This document shows positions 33,794 through 44,400 of a stretch of DNA of 58,823 nucleotides, in pieces. Every line of letters begins with the position of its first letter. Within the stretch, counting starts at the first letter, position 1. A program made the position numbers and the translations under genes. Source of the stretch: CAZZIQ01 sp964654355 (GTDB taxonomy: Bacteria > Pseudomonadota > Gammaproteobacteria > GCF-002020875); the NCBI GenBank assembly GCA_964654355.1, contig CAZZIQ010000001.1:1-58823 (forward strand). Direction: 5' to 3'. The notes under the pieces were generated by a model. The model saw only the letters and a program-made list of their open reading frames with translations. It made no database searches and was not told the DNA's origin.

Positions 33794-35407
33794 TTAAGGC
33801 TTCAGGATGGTGTCCTGCGCTTCTGGTGATGGATCTGGATAGTCGCGATTGAAGTGTAGGCCGCGGCTTTCTTTGCGTTCCAATGCGCAGCGGATGATCA
33901 GTTCGGCAACCAAAGTGAGGTTGCGCAGCTCAATCAAGTTGTGGGTTACGCGGAAGTGACCATAGTATTCTGCGATCTCTTGCTGCAATAACGCGACACG
34001 ACGCTGTGCGCGCTCAAGGCGTTTGGTCGTGCGCACGATGCCAACGTAGTCCCACATGAAGCGGCGCAGTTCATCCCAGTTGTGCGAAACCACAACTTCT
34101 TCATCCGAATCGGTGACGCGGCTTTCGTCCCAAATCTTGAGCTCATGTGGTTGTTGCCACTGCGGGAGTGATTGCAGGATGTCTTGCGCTGCATTGCGGG
34201 CAAACACCAAGCATTCCAACAAGGAATTGCTGGCCATGCGGTTAGCGCCATGCAAACCCGTGTGCGCGGTTTCGCCAATGGCATAAAGTTGTGGTACATC
34301 CGTACGTCCATGTAGATCAGTAACCACGCCGCCGCAGGTGTAGTGCGCTGCCGGCACGATTGGTATGGGTTCGTGACTGAGGTCGTAACCAAACTCGAGC
34401 ACGCGCGCATACACCGTGGGGAAGTGTTCGCGCACAAACTCGGGGCCACGGAAGGAAATATCGAGCAGTAGGTGGTCGGCGCCAAGGCGCTTCATTTCAT
34501 GATCGATGGCCCGCGCTACGATGTCGCGTGGCGCGAGTTCGCCGCGCCGGTCAAAGTGCTGCATGAAAGGTGTGCCATCGGGTAGCAACAAGCGACCCCC
34601 TTCGCCACGCACTGCTTCCGTAATCAAGAATGATTTAGCCTGTGGGTGATAGAGACAGGTGGGGTGGAATTGATTGAATTCCAGATTGGCGACCCGGCAG
34701 CCTGCGCGCCATGCCATTGCGATGCCATCCCCCGTCGCGAGATCTGGATTGCTGGTGTACAGATAAACCTTGCTGGCGCCACCCGTGGCGAGCGCGACGG
34801 CGCGCGCACTGAAAGTGCGCACTTGGTCGTTGCGGGCATCGAGCACATAGGCGCCTTGCACGGCATTGGGTGTGTCCTGCTGTCCGCCGCGATGGGTCGG
34901 TTTGCGTGCCGTGATCAGGTCGATTGCGATGTGATCTTCATAAAGATCAATGTTCGGATGCAGGCGCACTTGCTGGGCCAGGGTGAGCTCGACGGCCTGG
35001 CCGGTAGCGTCGGCAGCATGCACGATGCGGCGATGGCTATGGCCGCCCTCGCGGGTCAGGTGCAGGCGACCGTCATGGCCATCACGGGTAAACGCCACAC
35101 CGCGTTCGACGAGTTCGGCAATCGCGGCCGGAGCTTGTTCGGCCACATGGCGGATGACATCTGGATGTCCGAGCCCAGACCCTGCATCGAGCGTATCAGC
35201 GACATGGGCCTCGACGGAGTCGTTTTCATCAAGAACTGCGGCAATGCCCCCTTGCGCATAATAGGTATTACCCTCATGCAGACTACGTTTGGACAGCACT
35301 GCGACGCGCGCATGCGGAGCAAGGTGCAGGGCAAGTAAAAGCCCAGCGGCACCGCTACCGATGATCAGGACGTCATGTTGCAGGGAATCTGCGGAGTTGT
35401 GAGGCAT
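33794..35407 (-). CDS. nadB: L-aspartate oxidase
   Basis: NadB oxidises L-aspartate to iminoaspartate, the first step of de novo NAD synthesis. The 537-aa protein belongs to the SdhA/FrdA flavoprotein superfamily: LIIGSGAAGLLLALHLA, NTYYAQGGIAAVLDENDS, TREGGHSHRRIVHAADATG, FNQFHPT and HYTCGGVVTDLHGRTDVPQLYAIGE are clear. Glu in place of the SdhA catalytic pattern and the lack of the covalent-FAD His context fit NadB. It is divergent from rpoE, as in E. coli, and convergent with sdhE. nadA and nadC are not in the window. Confidence 0.95.
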   Translation of the reverse strand: MPHNSADSLQHDVLIIGSGAAGLLLALHLAPHARVAVLSKRSLHEGNTYYAQGGIAAVLDENDSVEAHVADTLDAGSGLGHPDVIRHVAEQAPAAIAELVERGVAFTRDGHDGRLHLTREGGHSHRRIVHAADATGQAVELTLAQQVRLHPNIDLYEDHIAIDLITARKPTHRGGQQDTPNAVQGAYVLDARNDQVRTFSARAVALATGGASKVYLYTSNPDLATGDGIAMAWRAGCRVANLEFNQFHPTCLYHPQAKSFLITEAVRGEGGRLLLPDGTPFMQHFDRRGELAPRDIVARAIDHEMKRLGADHLLLDISFRGPEFVREHFPTVYARVLEFGYDLSHEPIPIVPAAHYTCGGVVTDLHGRTDVPQLYAIGETAHTGLHGANRMASNSLLECLVFARNAAQDILQSLPQWQQPHELKIWDESRVTDSDEEVVVSHNWDELRRFMWDYVGIVRTTKRLERAQRRVALLQQEIAEYYGHFRVTHNLIELRNLTLVAELIIRCALERKESRGLHFNRDYPDPSPEAQDTILKP

Positions 35408-35558
35408 GGGCCGAGCGCGGTCGATCCGGTCTGGGAAGGGGTGGTTATATCTGGGAGAATTTTAGCTGAAGGTCAATTTCAGCAGGCGTTAGATTTTTCA
35501 GGTAAATTCCCAGTCGAAGCTTTGTTTGAAGATGGTTCAAATTCTGCGTTGAACCGCT

Positions 35559-35586
35559 GGAACTATACCACGCAGCCGGAGTCTGA
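35559..35586 (+). promoter_or_regulatory. Sigma-E (AlgU)-type autoregulatory promoter of rpoE
   Basis: GGAACTA (35559-35565), 16 bases, then TCTGA (35582-35586) match the sigma-E/AlgU consensus GAACTT-N16-TCTGA with one mismatch. It lies immediately before rpoE, where autoregulation is well known in gammaproteobacteria. The predicted transcript start falls at or next to the rpoE ATG. Confidence 0.65.
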
Positions 35587-35592
35587 AGCCTC

Positions 35593-36222
35593 ATGCCAGA
35601 ACTGCACGCCGTGACCGCATCACCCATTCCGAGCCCGGATGCCGAGCGCTTGCGCGCGGAGGAGGCGTTATTGGTGGCCAAGGCCCAGCAGGGCGATTCG
35701 CGTGCCTTTGATCTACTGGTGCGTCGCTACCAACATCGCGTAGCGGCCCTGGTGACTCGCTTTCTGCGTGACCCGGAAGAGGCCTTGGACGTCACCCAAG
35801 AAGCCTTTGTAAAAGCGTGGAAGGCCTTGCCGCGTTTTCGTGGCGACAGCGCCTTCTACACCTGGTTGTATCGCATCGCCGTGAATCTGGCCAAGAATGT
35901 GCTTGAACAGCGGACCCGTCGCCCGTTGTTGATGGCGAATGCGCCCTCGGCTGATGATGACGATTTGCCTGATCTCGAACCCAGCCACATCGATACCCCG
36001 GAACATGTTGCTTTGCGTGACGAGCTGCATGCGTCGGTCATCCAAGCTATGCGCGAGCTTCCCGATGAATTACGTACGGCTCTGCAGTTGCGTGAACTCC
36101 AAGGTATGAGCTACGAAGAAATCGCGATTGAAATGAACTGTCCGATTGGTACGGTTCGTTCCCGTATCTTCCGCGCGCGTGAGGCGGTTGATCGGGTTGT
36201 ACAACCGTTCATGCGTAGCTAG
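35593..36222 (+). CDS. rpoE: RNA polymerase sigma factor RpoE (AlgU-like)
   Basis: This ECF sigma factor directs the envelope-stress response. The 209-aa protein contains the region 2 block FRGDSAFYTWLYRIAVNLAKN, identical or nearly so to E. coli and Pseudomonas, and the region 4 block LRELQGMSYEEIAIEMNCPIGTVRSRIFRAREA. The N-terminus is about 18 residues longer than E. coli RpoE. With a sigma-E promoter abutting ATG 35593, the transcript would be leaderless, or translation may start downstream (for example GTG 35611). It heads rseA-rseB-rseC-mucD. Confidence 0.95.
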   Translation: MPELHAVTASPIPSPDAERLRAEEALLVAKAQQGDSRAFDLLVRRYQHRVAALVTRFLRDPEEALDVTQEAFVKAWKALPRFRGDSAFYTWLYRIAVNLAKNVLEQRTRRPLLMANAPSADDDDLPDLEPSHIDTPEHVALRDELHASVIQAMRELPDELRTALQLRELQGMSYEEIAIEMNCPIGTVRSRIFRAREAVDRVVQPFMRS

Positions 36223-36256
36223 CAGCTATACCGATTTGTCGCAGTAGTACCTCAGT

Positions 36257-36898
36257 ATGACTTCACCGACTCGCTCTCAGCACTCGCCGTCTTCTGCGGA
36301 CGTCGCAAGTCTTGCGCCCGATCCAGATTCGCCTCTGGGGCAGCGTCTGCGCTTATCCGCAGCGATGGATGGTGCGGTAACGCTCGCTGAGTTAGAACAT
36401 GTGCTGGATGATGTTGAGCATGATCCAGCGCTTGCAGCTACGTGGTCGCGTTATCACCGTATTGGCGAGACGCTGCGGGCTGCACACAGTGCGGATGAGA
36501 TTGACGTTGCATTTGATGCAGATTCGATTGCAGCGCGTGTCGCTGCAACAATCGGCAAGGATGCGGCGCAGCCTGCCAAGACCGAGCAGATGACTAGGAA
36601 TCCTGTGAGCTGGGCGTTGGCGGCTTCGATCGTTTTGGCTGCGGTTGTGAGCGTGCTTGCTTGGCAAACGGTTGATTTGGCGCCTTCGAATTCGGCAGAA
36701 GTGGCTGTGGTGGATCCCGCGCCGCGGATTGCGCGCACGCAAACCGCTTCAAACAATCTGCTGCCCCTTCCGCCGCAATCTGAGCGTATCCAACGTTATC
36801 TTGAGCAGCATCATGCGGGCCAGACGGCAGGCGCCGGAGCGATTCCGGGCATCTTGCCTTGGGTTCGTGTGGTTGGTTTCGATGCCGAGCGTCCATGA
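36257..36898 (+). CDS. rseA: Anti-sigma-E factor RseA (MucA-like)
   Basis: RseA holds sigma-E at the inner membrane until regulated proteolysis frees it. The 213-aa protein has an N-terminal cytoplasmic anti-sigma domain (about 27-85; LRLSAAMDGAVTLAELEHVLDD and WSRYHRIGETL). One membrane helix follows (about 118-135; WALAASIVLAAVVSVLAW), then a periplasmic tail ending in a conserved RVVGFDAERP-like segment. The start lies 34 bases after rpoE. Its stop overlaps rseB by ATGA. Confidence 0.9.
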   Translation: MTSPTRSQHSPSSADVASLAPDPDSPLGQRLRLSAAMDGAVTLAELEHVLDDVEHDPALAATWSRYHRIGETLRAAHSADEIDVAFDADSIAARVAATIGKDAAQPAKTEQMTRNPVSWALAASIVLAAVVSVLAWQTVDLAPSNSAEVAVVDPAPRIARTQTASNNLLPLPPQSERIQRYLEQHHAGQTAGAGAIPGILPWVRVVGFDAERP

Positions 36899-37863
36899 CG
36901 CGATTCCGTGTCGTCCTTCTTTCGCTGAGCCTACTGAGCGCAAACGCGACGTTTGCGGCCGATCCGCAGCAATTGCTGGCACGTATGGGGCAAGCTGCGC
37001 AGCAACTCGATTTTGACGCCACCTTGGTCTATCGGATTGGAGAGCGGATGTTTCCCATGCGCTTGGAACATCGCGTCGCCGCGCAAGGGCAGCAAGAACG
37101 ACTGGTGCGTCTAGACGGTGCCTTACGCATGGTGCAGCGTAATGGTGAAGCGGTGACCTGTTCATTGTCGGGTGCAGATGCGGAATACCGTTCACAAGCC
37201 TTGCAGCAAACTCTATTCAAACGCCTAGGCCAGGGTACGGCCATGAATGCCTATGCCTTGCGTTATCTTGGAGCAGAGCGTGTCTCTGATCGTCTCGCCC
37301 ATGTTGTTGCGTTGGATCCCGGAAGTGCTGATCGATACGGCTTGCGTTTGTGGCTGGATCAGGAATCGGGCCTTTATCTTCGCGCTGCTTGGGTTGATGC
37401 GGAAGGCGAACGTCTAGAAGAAGTGCAATTGACCGAACTCAAGGTGTTTGGTGATCTCTCCGACCTTGCCGAGCAGGTGATGCCAACTTCGCCTTCAGAG
37501 GCGCAGGAGTTGCTGTCTCAGCACCCACAGCCGGCCTGGCTGCCACAGTGGCTCCCGCAAGGTTTTGAGGTTCTGCAAGTGCATGCCATGGACATGCCAA
37601 GCACTTCCGGAGTCGAGGGGCGAGTTTGGCATGTGCTCGCCGGTGATGGGATTGCCAGTCTGTCGATTGTGATTGAGCCGGCAGAAGCAGAGCCTATCGA
37701 GGGACGCTTTGCTTTAGGTGCGTTGCATATGCACAGTGACGTGATGGCAGGCAGCCTGCAGCGGGTCCTGATGGGTGAGTTGCCACCAGCAACCTTGGAA
37801 CGAATCGCTGAATCCATGCAGCCGATTTCAGTCAGCCCTCTCAGTGCGCAGAATCCATCATGA
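36895..37863 (+). CDS. rseB: Sigma-E regulatory protein RseB (MucB-like)
   Basis: RseB binds periplasmic RseA and protects it from DegS cleavage; it may sense mislocalised lipoproteins or LPS. From ATG 36895 the product is 322 aa with a Sec signal peptide (about 1-21, ...NATFA) and the MucB/RseB large domain: LLARMGQAAQQLDFDATLVYR, the FPMRLEHRV block, and a C-terminal domain with WLPQGFEVLQ. ATGA overlaps on both sides tie it to rseA and rseC. Confidence 0.92.
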   Translation: MTRFRVVLLSLSLLSANATFAADPQQLLARMGQAAQQLDFDATLVYRIGERMFPMRLEHRVAAQGQQERLVRLDGALRMVQRNGEAVTCSLSGADAEYRSQALQQTLFKRLGQGTAMNAYALRYLGAERVSDRLAHVVALDPGSADRYGLRLWLDQESGLYLRAAWVDAEGERLEEVQLTELKVFGDLSDLAEQVMPTSPSEAQELLSQHPQPAWLPQWLPQGFEVLQVHAMDMPSTSGVEGRVWHVLAGDGIASLSIVIEPAEAEPIEGRFALGALHMHSDVMAGSLQRVLMGELPPATLERIAESMQPISVSPLSAQNPS

Positions 37864-38330
37864 TTGAAGAACAAGCTCGAGTGGTTGCCGTCCAAGGCGA
37901 GCGCGTTTGGGTGGAGGCGATCAAACAATCGGCCTGCGGCTCCTGTAGTGCGCGTGGCGGCTGTGGCACATCCGTTTTGGGCAAAGTTTTGGGCGTGAAG
38001 TCGGTGCGGGTTGAGGTCGATCCAGATCAGATTCGTAACCTTCGGTTAGACGAGCAAGTCTGGATTGCGATTGAAGAGGGCGAGTTGGTGCAGGGCACCC
38101 TTTGGTTGTATGGCCTGCCTTTGCTGTTCCTGCTTGGTGGCGCACTGCTCGGGACGTTGGTGGCACCGCAGTTCGGTATCCATCCCGATCTTGCGGCGGT
38201 ACTTGCTGCTGGGCTTGGCTTGGGTGGCGCGCTTTTGTTGTTGCGTCGGCGCTTGCAGCCACGTGCCTTGCCGCGCATTTTACGCCGCGTGGCAGTTGAT
38301 TATGTGCAGCTGAGCCCGCTGCAGTCTTAG
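37860..38330 (+). CDS. rseC: SoxR-reducing system/positive regulator RseC (MucC-like)
   Basis: The 156-aa membrane protein starts with a cytoplasmic Cys-rich domain (SACGSCSARGGCGTSVLG; C-x2-C-x5-C) followed by two hydrophobic helices (about 80-98 and 103-123). This matches RseC/MucC, which in other species modulates sigma-E and belongs to a SoxR-reducing system. The start overlaps rseB by ATGA. A cluster or metal at the cysteines is inferred. Confidence 0.9.
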   Translation: MIEEQARVVAVQGERVWVEAIKQSACGSCSARGGCGTSVLGKVLGVKSVRVEVDPDQIRNLRLDEQVWIAIEEGELVQGTLWLYGLPLLFLLGGALLGTLVAPQFGIHPDLAAVLAAGLGLGGALLLLRRRLQPRALPRILRRVAVDYVQLSPLQS

Positions 38331-38387
38331 TCCTAGCGCAGACACTGCTCAATGATTTTTTTGAATCTATCCAAATGGGGATCACAC

Positions 38388-39875
38388 ATGAAGTTGCCTA
38401 AGTCAATGCATACAATCTTGTTCGCGTTTCTTACTTTGTTGGCAATGATGAGTGTTTCGTCGCGGCCAGCGCTTGCGCATGGCATGAGTGGTCTACCGGA
38501 CTTCACGCAGTTGGTCGAGACCGCAGGTCCAGCAGTCGTTCGCATTGATGCGGTACAGAAACGACAGATGAAGATTCCGCAGATTGGTATGCCAGATCTA
38601 CCCGAGGGCGCGCCATTCCAAGACTTGCCGGACATGTTTCGCAAGTTTTTCGAACGCGAGCATGGCAATGGCAACGGCGGCACGCGCGAATTTGAGAGCC
38701 AGTCGCTCGGTGCGGGAACCATCATTTCTGCAGACGGTTACATCCTCACCAATCATCATGTGGTCGATGGCGCGGAGTCACTGAAGATCCATTTGTTCGA
38801 TAAGCGCGAACTGGAAGCGAAGGTGATTGGCTCTGACCCTGAGTCCGATATTGCCCTGATCAAGATTGACGCTACTGAATTGCCAGTTGCCAAGATTGGC
38901 AAGTCTGCAGAGATCAAAGTAGGCGAATGGGTGTTGGCGATTGGATCGCCATTTGGTTTCGAGCGCTCCGCTACTGCGGGTATTGTGAGCGCTACGGGCC
39001 GTCATGTGCCGGGTGAAGAGGGTGCGTACAACTATGTGCGTTTCATTCAGACCGATGTTGCGATCAATCCGGGCAACTCGGGGGGTCCTCTGCTGAACCT
39101 CGATGGTGAAGTGGTGGGCATCAACTCGATGATTTACAGCAAGTCAGGCGGCTACATGGGGCTATCGTTTGCAGTGCCGATTGATGTGGCGATGGATGTT
39201 GTCCAGCAGTTGCGTAGCAACGGCAAGGTCACCCGTGGTTATCTTGGCGTGTTGATTCAGCCGGTAACGCGTGATCTTGCGGAGGCTTTTGGTATGGATC
39301 GTCCGCGCGGTGCCTTAGTCGCGCAGGTGATGGAGGATGCTGCCGCAGCACGCGCAGGTGTGCAGGTGGGTGATGTCATCTTGCGCTTCAACGGCCAAGA
39401 GGTCGCCAGTAACGATAGCTTGCCGCCGCTCGTCGGCCGCTCGCCGTTGGATCGTCCAGTAGCGATGGTGGTACTGCGCGATGGTAAGCAACTGACCCTG
39501 CAGGTGCGTTTGGGTGAGCTCACTGCCGATGTGCGTGAAGCCATGCGCGGCAGCAGTCCGGTGCCGACCGACACCGCAGCCTTGGAGATCAAGCCGCTCG
39601 GGATCCAGGTGCGTGCGATTGATGAAGAAACCCGTGCGAACGGCAGCGGCCTACCCGTAACCGGTGGGGTTGAGATCGTGTCGATTGCCGAGGATGCGCA
39701 AGCTGCTCAGGTCCTGATGCCGGGAGATTACCTGCTTAACCTCAATGGCGATGCTGTACTGAGTCCGGCGCAGTTACAGGAGTTGGTTGCCGCGGCCGAT
39801 TTGGATCGCCCACTGCGGTTGTATGTGCGTCGTGATGACTCCAACCTGTTTGTTGCCATGCGCCTCGCGCGATGA
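38388..39875 (+). CDS. mucD: DegP/DegQ-type periplasmic serine protease (MucD)
   Basis: MucD degrades misfolded envelope proteins and limits sigma-E activity. I chose ATG 38388, which has GGGGA 7 bases upstream and a clear signal peptide (about 1-30, ...SRPALA); the longer frame has neither. In this numbering the catalytic triad is His124 (TNHHVVDGA), Asp154 (ESDIALIKI) and Ser231 (NPGNSGGPLL). Two PDZ domains follow (about 270-365 and 395-490). It is the last protease gene of the rpoE operon and overlaps the next gene by ATGA. Confidence 0.95.
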   Translation: MKLPKSMHTILFAFLTLLAMMSVSSRPALAHGMSGLPDFTQLVETAGPAVVRIDAVQKRQMKIPQIGMPDLPEGAPFQDLPDMFRKFFEREHGNGNGGTREFESQSLGAGTIISADGYILTNHHVVDGAESLKIHLFDKRELEAKVIGSDPESDIALIKIDATELPVAKIGKSAEIKVGEWVLAIGSPFGFERSATAGIVSATGRHVPGEEGAYNYVRFIQTDVAINPGNSGGPLLNLDGEVVGINSMIYSKSGGYMGLSFAVPIDVAMDVVQQLRSNGKVTRGYLGVLIQPVTRDLAEAFGMDRPRGALVAQVMEDAAAARAGVQVGDVILRFNGQEVASNDSLPPLVGRSPLDRPVAMVVLRDGKQLTLQVRLGELTADVREAMRGSSPVPTDTAALEIKPLGIQVRAIDEETRANGSGLPVTGGVEIVSIAEDAQAAQVLMPGDYLLNLNGDAVLSPAQLQELVAAADLDRPLRLYVRRDDSNLFVAMRLAR

Positions 39876-40132
39876 GCACTGCGCAGCCCCTCGCGCTGCA
39901 GGTGATGGTCCGGCAGGGCTGTCATCTGTGCGAGGAGCTGGTAGAGCGGTTGGCGCGGCATCCGCGTGCCGCTGAATTCACCATGGCGACGCTCGATGTT
40001 GATTCTCGGGCCGATTGGCAGGCGAAATATGGTCTGCGGGTGCCTGTGGTGCTGGCCGGAGAGGCCGAAATCTGCGAATATTTCCTCGATTTTGAACGGT
40101 TGGAGCAGGCCCTGAATCACTCCGGTGCCTGA
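39872..40132 (+). CDS. Glutaredoxin-family (DUF836) thiol-disulfide protein
   Basis: The 86-aa protein has a thioredoxin-fold active site CHLC near residues 17-20 (VRQGCHLCEEL) and a cis-Pro loop (RVPVVL). It matches the glutaredoxin-like DUF836 family. No export signal is present, so it is cytoplasmic. It overlaps mucD by ATGA and ends the operon before a strong terminator; the partner substrate is unknown. Confidence 0.85.
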   Translation: MSTAQPLALQVMVRQGCHLCEELVERLARHPRAAEFTMATLDVDSRADWQAKYGLRVPVVLAGEAEICEYFLDFERLEQALNHSGA

Positions 40133-40158
40133 CTCACCGATTCTTCCTGTTTTGTTTG

Positions 40159-40181
40159 GCGCGCCACTGGCGCGCTTTTTT
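40159..40181 (+). terminator. Terminator of the rpoE-mucD operon
   Basis: A perfect GCGCGCC/GGCGCGC stem (40159-40165 with 40169-40175), ACT loop, is followed by six T. It separates the stress operon from lepA. Confidence 0.87.
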
Positions 40182-40210
40182 CATCATGCTGCGATGCAGC
40201 GGAACCTTTG

Positions 40211-42025
<1,815 letters not shown>

Positions 42026-42043
42026 GCGGGGTAAGATTCGGCG

Positions 42044-42811
42044 ATGGATACGGATTTCGAATTTTGGCTGACGCTGGCGGTGCTGGTCACGGGTACGCTG
42101 ACGCTATTGGATCGCTTGTGGTTGCAAAAATCACGTGGCAGTAAAGCACGACCCACGATACTCGAATATGCGCGTTCGTTCTTTCCGGTATTGCTCGCCG
42201 TCTTGGTATTGCGCAGCTTCTTATTTGAGCCGTTCCGGATCCCCTCCAGCTCGATGCGCCCAACCTTGGTGGTGGGTGATTTCATCTTGGTCAACAAGTT
42301 CACTTGGGGCCTGCGTCTTCCGGTTACGCATCACAAAGTTATACCGCTTGGTCTGCCCGAGCGGGGTGATGTGATGGTGTTTCGTTTCCCGCAAGACCCT
42401 GGGGTTGATTTCATCAAGCGCGTGGTCGGTCTGCCCGGTGATGAAATCGAATACCGCAATCGCGTGTTGTACGTGAATGATAAAGAGATGGCGCAGGCGC
42501 CGCTCGGTGAGCATCTGTGGCGTAATGCCGAGTGCGAAACTATTCGCTCCGATCGTTTAACAGAAGATCTGGGCGATGGACGCAGTCATGAGATTTTGGT
42601 GATTCCACAGCGTGAGTCGCTGGAAGGACGCACGGTGGTGCCTGCGGGGCATTACTTTGTGTTGGGTGACAACCGTGACAACAGCCGTGACTCGCGTTAC
42701 TGGGGCTTTGTTCCAGAACAGAACATTGTTGGTAAAGCCGTTGCAGTCTGGATGTCAGCTGAATTCAAGTGTGGCGGCGGTGTCGACTTTGGGCGGATTG
42801 GCGGCATCTGA
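42044..42811 (+). CDS. lepB: Signal peptidase I
   Basis: LepB cleaves signal peptides of exported proteins at the inner membrane. The 255-aa protein has an N-terminal membrane helix (about 7-25), a second hydrophobic stretch (about 46-62), the catalytic Ser70 in IPSSSMRPTL, the general-base Lys125 in DFIKRVVGLPGD, and GDNRDNSRDSRYWGFV near the end. All are diagnostic for SPase I. It lies between lepA and rnc. Confidence 0.97.
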   Translation: MDTDFEFWLTLAVLVTGTLTLLDRLWLQKSRGSKARPTILEYARSFFPVLLAVLVLRSFLFEPFRIPSSSMRPTLVVGDFILVNKFTWGLRLPVTHHKVIPLGLPERGDVMVFRFPQDPGVDFIKRVVGLPGDEIEYRNRVLYVNDKEMAQAPLGEHLWRNAECETIRSDRLTEDLGDGRSHEILVIPQRESLEGRTVVPAGHYFVLGDNRDNSRDSRYWGFVPEQNIVGKAVAVWMSAEFKCGGGVDFGRIGGI

Positions 42812-42820
42812 TTAACGCGA

Positions 42821-43504
42821 ATGAGGGATCTGGAGCGCCTACAACGTGGACTCGAGTATGTCTTTCGTCGACTCGAGCTGTTGGAGCAGGCGCTGACGCA
42901 TCGCAGTGTGGGGTCGCATAACAATGAGCGTCTTGAGTTCTTGGGCGATGCCGTACTGGGTGTCATCGTTGCGGAATCCCTCTATCAACGTTTCCCTAAA
43001 GCCGAAGAAGGTGTGCTCAGTCGTTTGCGTGCGCAAGTCGTGCGACGTGAGAGTCTGGCCGTGCTAGCGCGTGATTTGGATCTCGGCACACATCTGCAAT
43101 TAGGCGAGGGCGAGCGCAAAAGTGGCGGCTGGCGGCGTGATTCCATTTTGGCGGATGCGATGGAAGCGGTGATCGGTGCGGTATATCTCGACTCGAATTT
43201 TGATACCGCACGCGCGTGGTTGTTGCAGCGACTGGCAGGTGCGCTTGAGCCTCTGGCGCCGGAAGAGGCAGTGAAAGATCCGAAAACCCGTTTGCAAGAA
43301 TGGTTGCAAGGACGACAGTGGCCCTTGCCGAATTATGTGTTGTTGGAAGAGCATGGCGAGGCCCATGCACGCCAGTTTCGGGTGGCGTGTCGGATCGAGT
43401 CACCTGAAGGCCTACGCTTCGAAACCCGTGGTGAAGCCGGTAGTCGCCGGCGCGCCGAACAAGTGGCTGCAGAAGCGGCGCTGGATGATTTGGAATCAGC
43501 ATGA
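42821..43504 (+). CDS. rnc: Ribonuclease III
   Basis: RNase III cleaves double-stranded RNA in rRNA and mRNA processing. The 227-aa protein has the signature NERLEFLGDAVLGVIVAE with the catalytic acidic residues, DAMEAVIGAVYLD, and a C-terminal double-stranded RNA-binding domain (about 155-225). It follows lepB by nine bases and overlaps era by ATGA, the classic lepB-rnc-era order. Confidence 0.97.
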   Translation: MRDLERLQRGLEYVFRRLELLEQALTHRSVGSHNNERLEFLGDAVLGVIVAESLYQRFPKAEEGVLSRLRAQVVRRESLAVLARDLDLGTHLQLGEGERKSGGWRRDSILADAMEAVIGAVYLDSNFDTARAWLLQRLAGALEPLAPEEAVKDPKTRLQEWLQGRQWPLPNYVLLEEHGEAHARQFRVACRIESPEGLRFETRGEAGSRRRAEQVAAEAALDDLESA

Positions 43505-44397
43505 GCAACACGCAGCATTGTGGTCGTATCGCGATCGTGGGTCGTCCGAATGTCGGAAAGTCCACGTTGCTGAATGGATTGGTCGGACACAAAATCAGTA
43601 TTACCGCGCCGAAGCCACAAACCACCCGCCATGCCATTCTCGGCATCCATACCGTGGGCGCGAATCAGTTTATTTATGTCGACACGCCCGGCCTACATCG
43701 CGAACAGACCAGTGCATTGAACCGGACCTTGAATCGCACTGCGCGCGCCAGTTTGAATGAAGTGGATGTGGTGTTGTTCTTGATCGAAGCTATGAACTGG
43801 CGGGATGAAGATCAGCAGGTATTGGATTTACTGCGTCATCTCACGATTCCGGTGCTGTTGTTGGTGAATAAGATTGATCGCATTCCGGACAAAGACGAGC
43901 TGTTGCCGTTCTTGGCAGAAGTAAGTCAGAAGCACGCTTTTGCCGCTGTGGTGCCGTTATCGGCACGTCGGCACAAAGACCACCAACGCTTAGAAGAGAT
44001 CCTTGCGGATCATTTGCCGCAAGCGCCGCATATTTTTTCTGAAGATGAGATTACCGATCGCAGCATGCGCTTTCTTGCTGCGGAACGTGTGCGTGAGAAG
44101 CTGACGCGTGCGCTGGAAAAAGAATTGCCGTATGCCTTAACGGTTGAAATTGAAAGCTATACCGAAGAGCCGGAGCGCGATGTGATTTCAGCGTTGATTT
44201 GGGTAGAGCGTGAAGGGCAAAAGAAGATTGTGATCGGCGAGGGTGGCAGCATGTTGCGCCGCGTTGGACAAGCTGCGCGCGAAGAACTGGTTGAGTTGTT
44301 GGGTAAGCGGGTGCACTTGCAGTTGTGGGTAAAGGTGCGCAAGGGCTGGTCCGATGATGAGCGTGCCCTGCTTAGTCTGGGTTTTGGTGATTCCTAG
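43501..44397 (+). CDS. era: GTPase Era
   Basis: Era binds the 3' end of 16S rRNA and aids 30S assembly. In the 298-aa protein the G1 motif is GRPNVGKSTLLN (about 13-24), then DTPGLH and NKIDRIPD, with a C-terminal KH domain (about 200-290) containing GQKKIVIGEGGSMLRRVGQAAREEL. Overlaps rnc by four bases; recO follows after three. Confidence 0.97.
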   Translation: MSNTQHCGRIAIVGRPNVGKSTLLNGLVGHKISITAPKPQTTRHAILGIHTVGANQFIYVDTPGLHREQTSALNRTLNRTARASLNEVDVVLFLIEAMNWRDEDQQVLDLLRHLTIPVLLLVNKIDRIPDKDELLPFLAEVSQKHAFAAVVPLSARRHKDHQRLEEILADHLPQAPHIFSEDEITDRSMRFLAAERVREKLTRALEKELPYALTVEIESYTEEPERDVISALIWVEREGQKKIVIGEGGSMLRRVGQAAREELVELLGKRVHLQLWVKVRKGWSDDERALLSLGFGDS

Positions 44398-44400
44398 TCC

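Noticed and set aside
34646..35338. 230-codon open frame on the plus strand inside nadB
   Set aside because: It is antisense to a complete, well-conserved nadB and has no recognisable motif.
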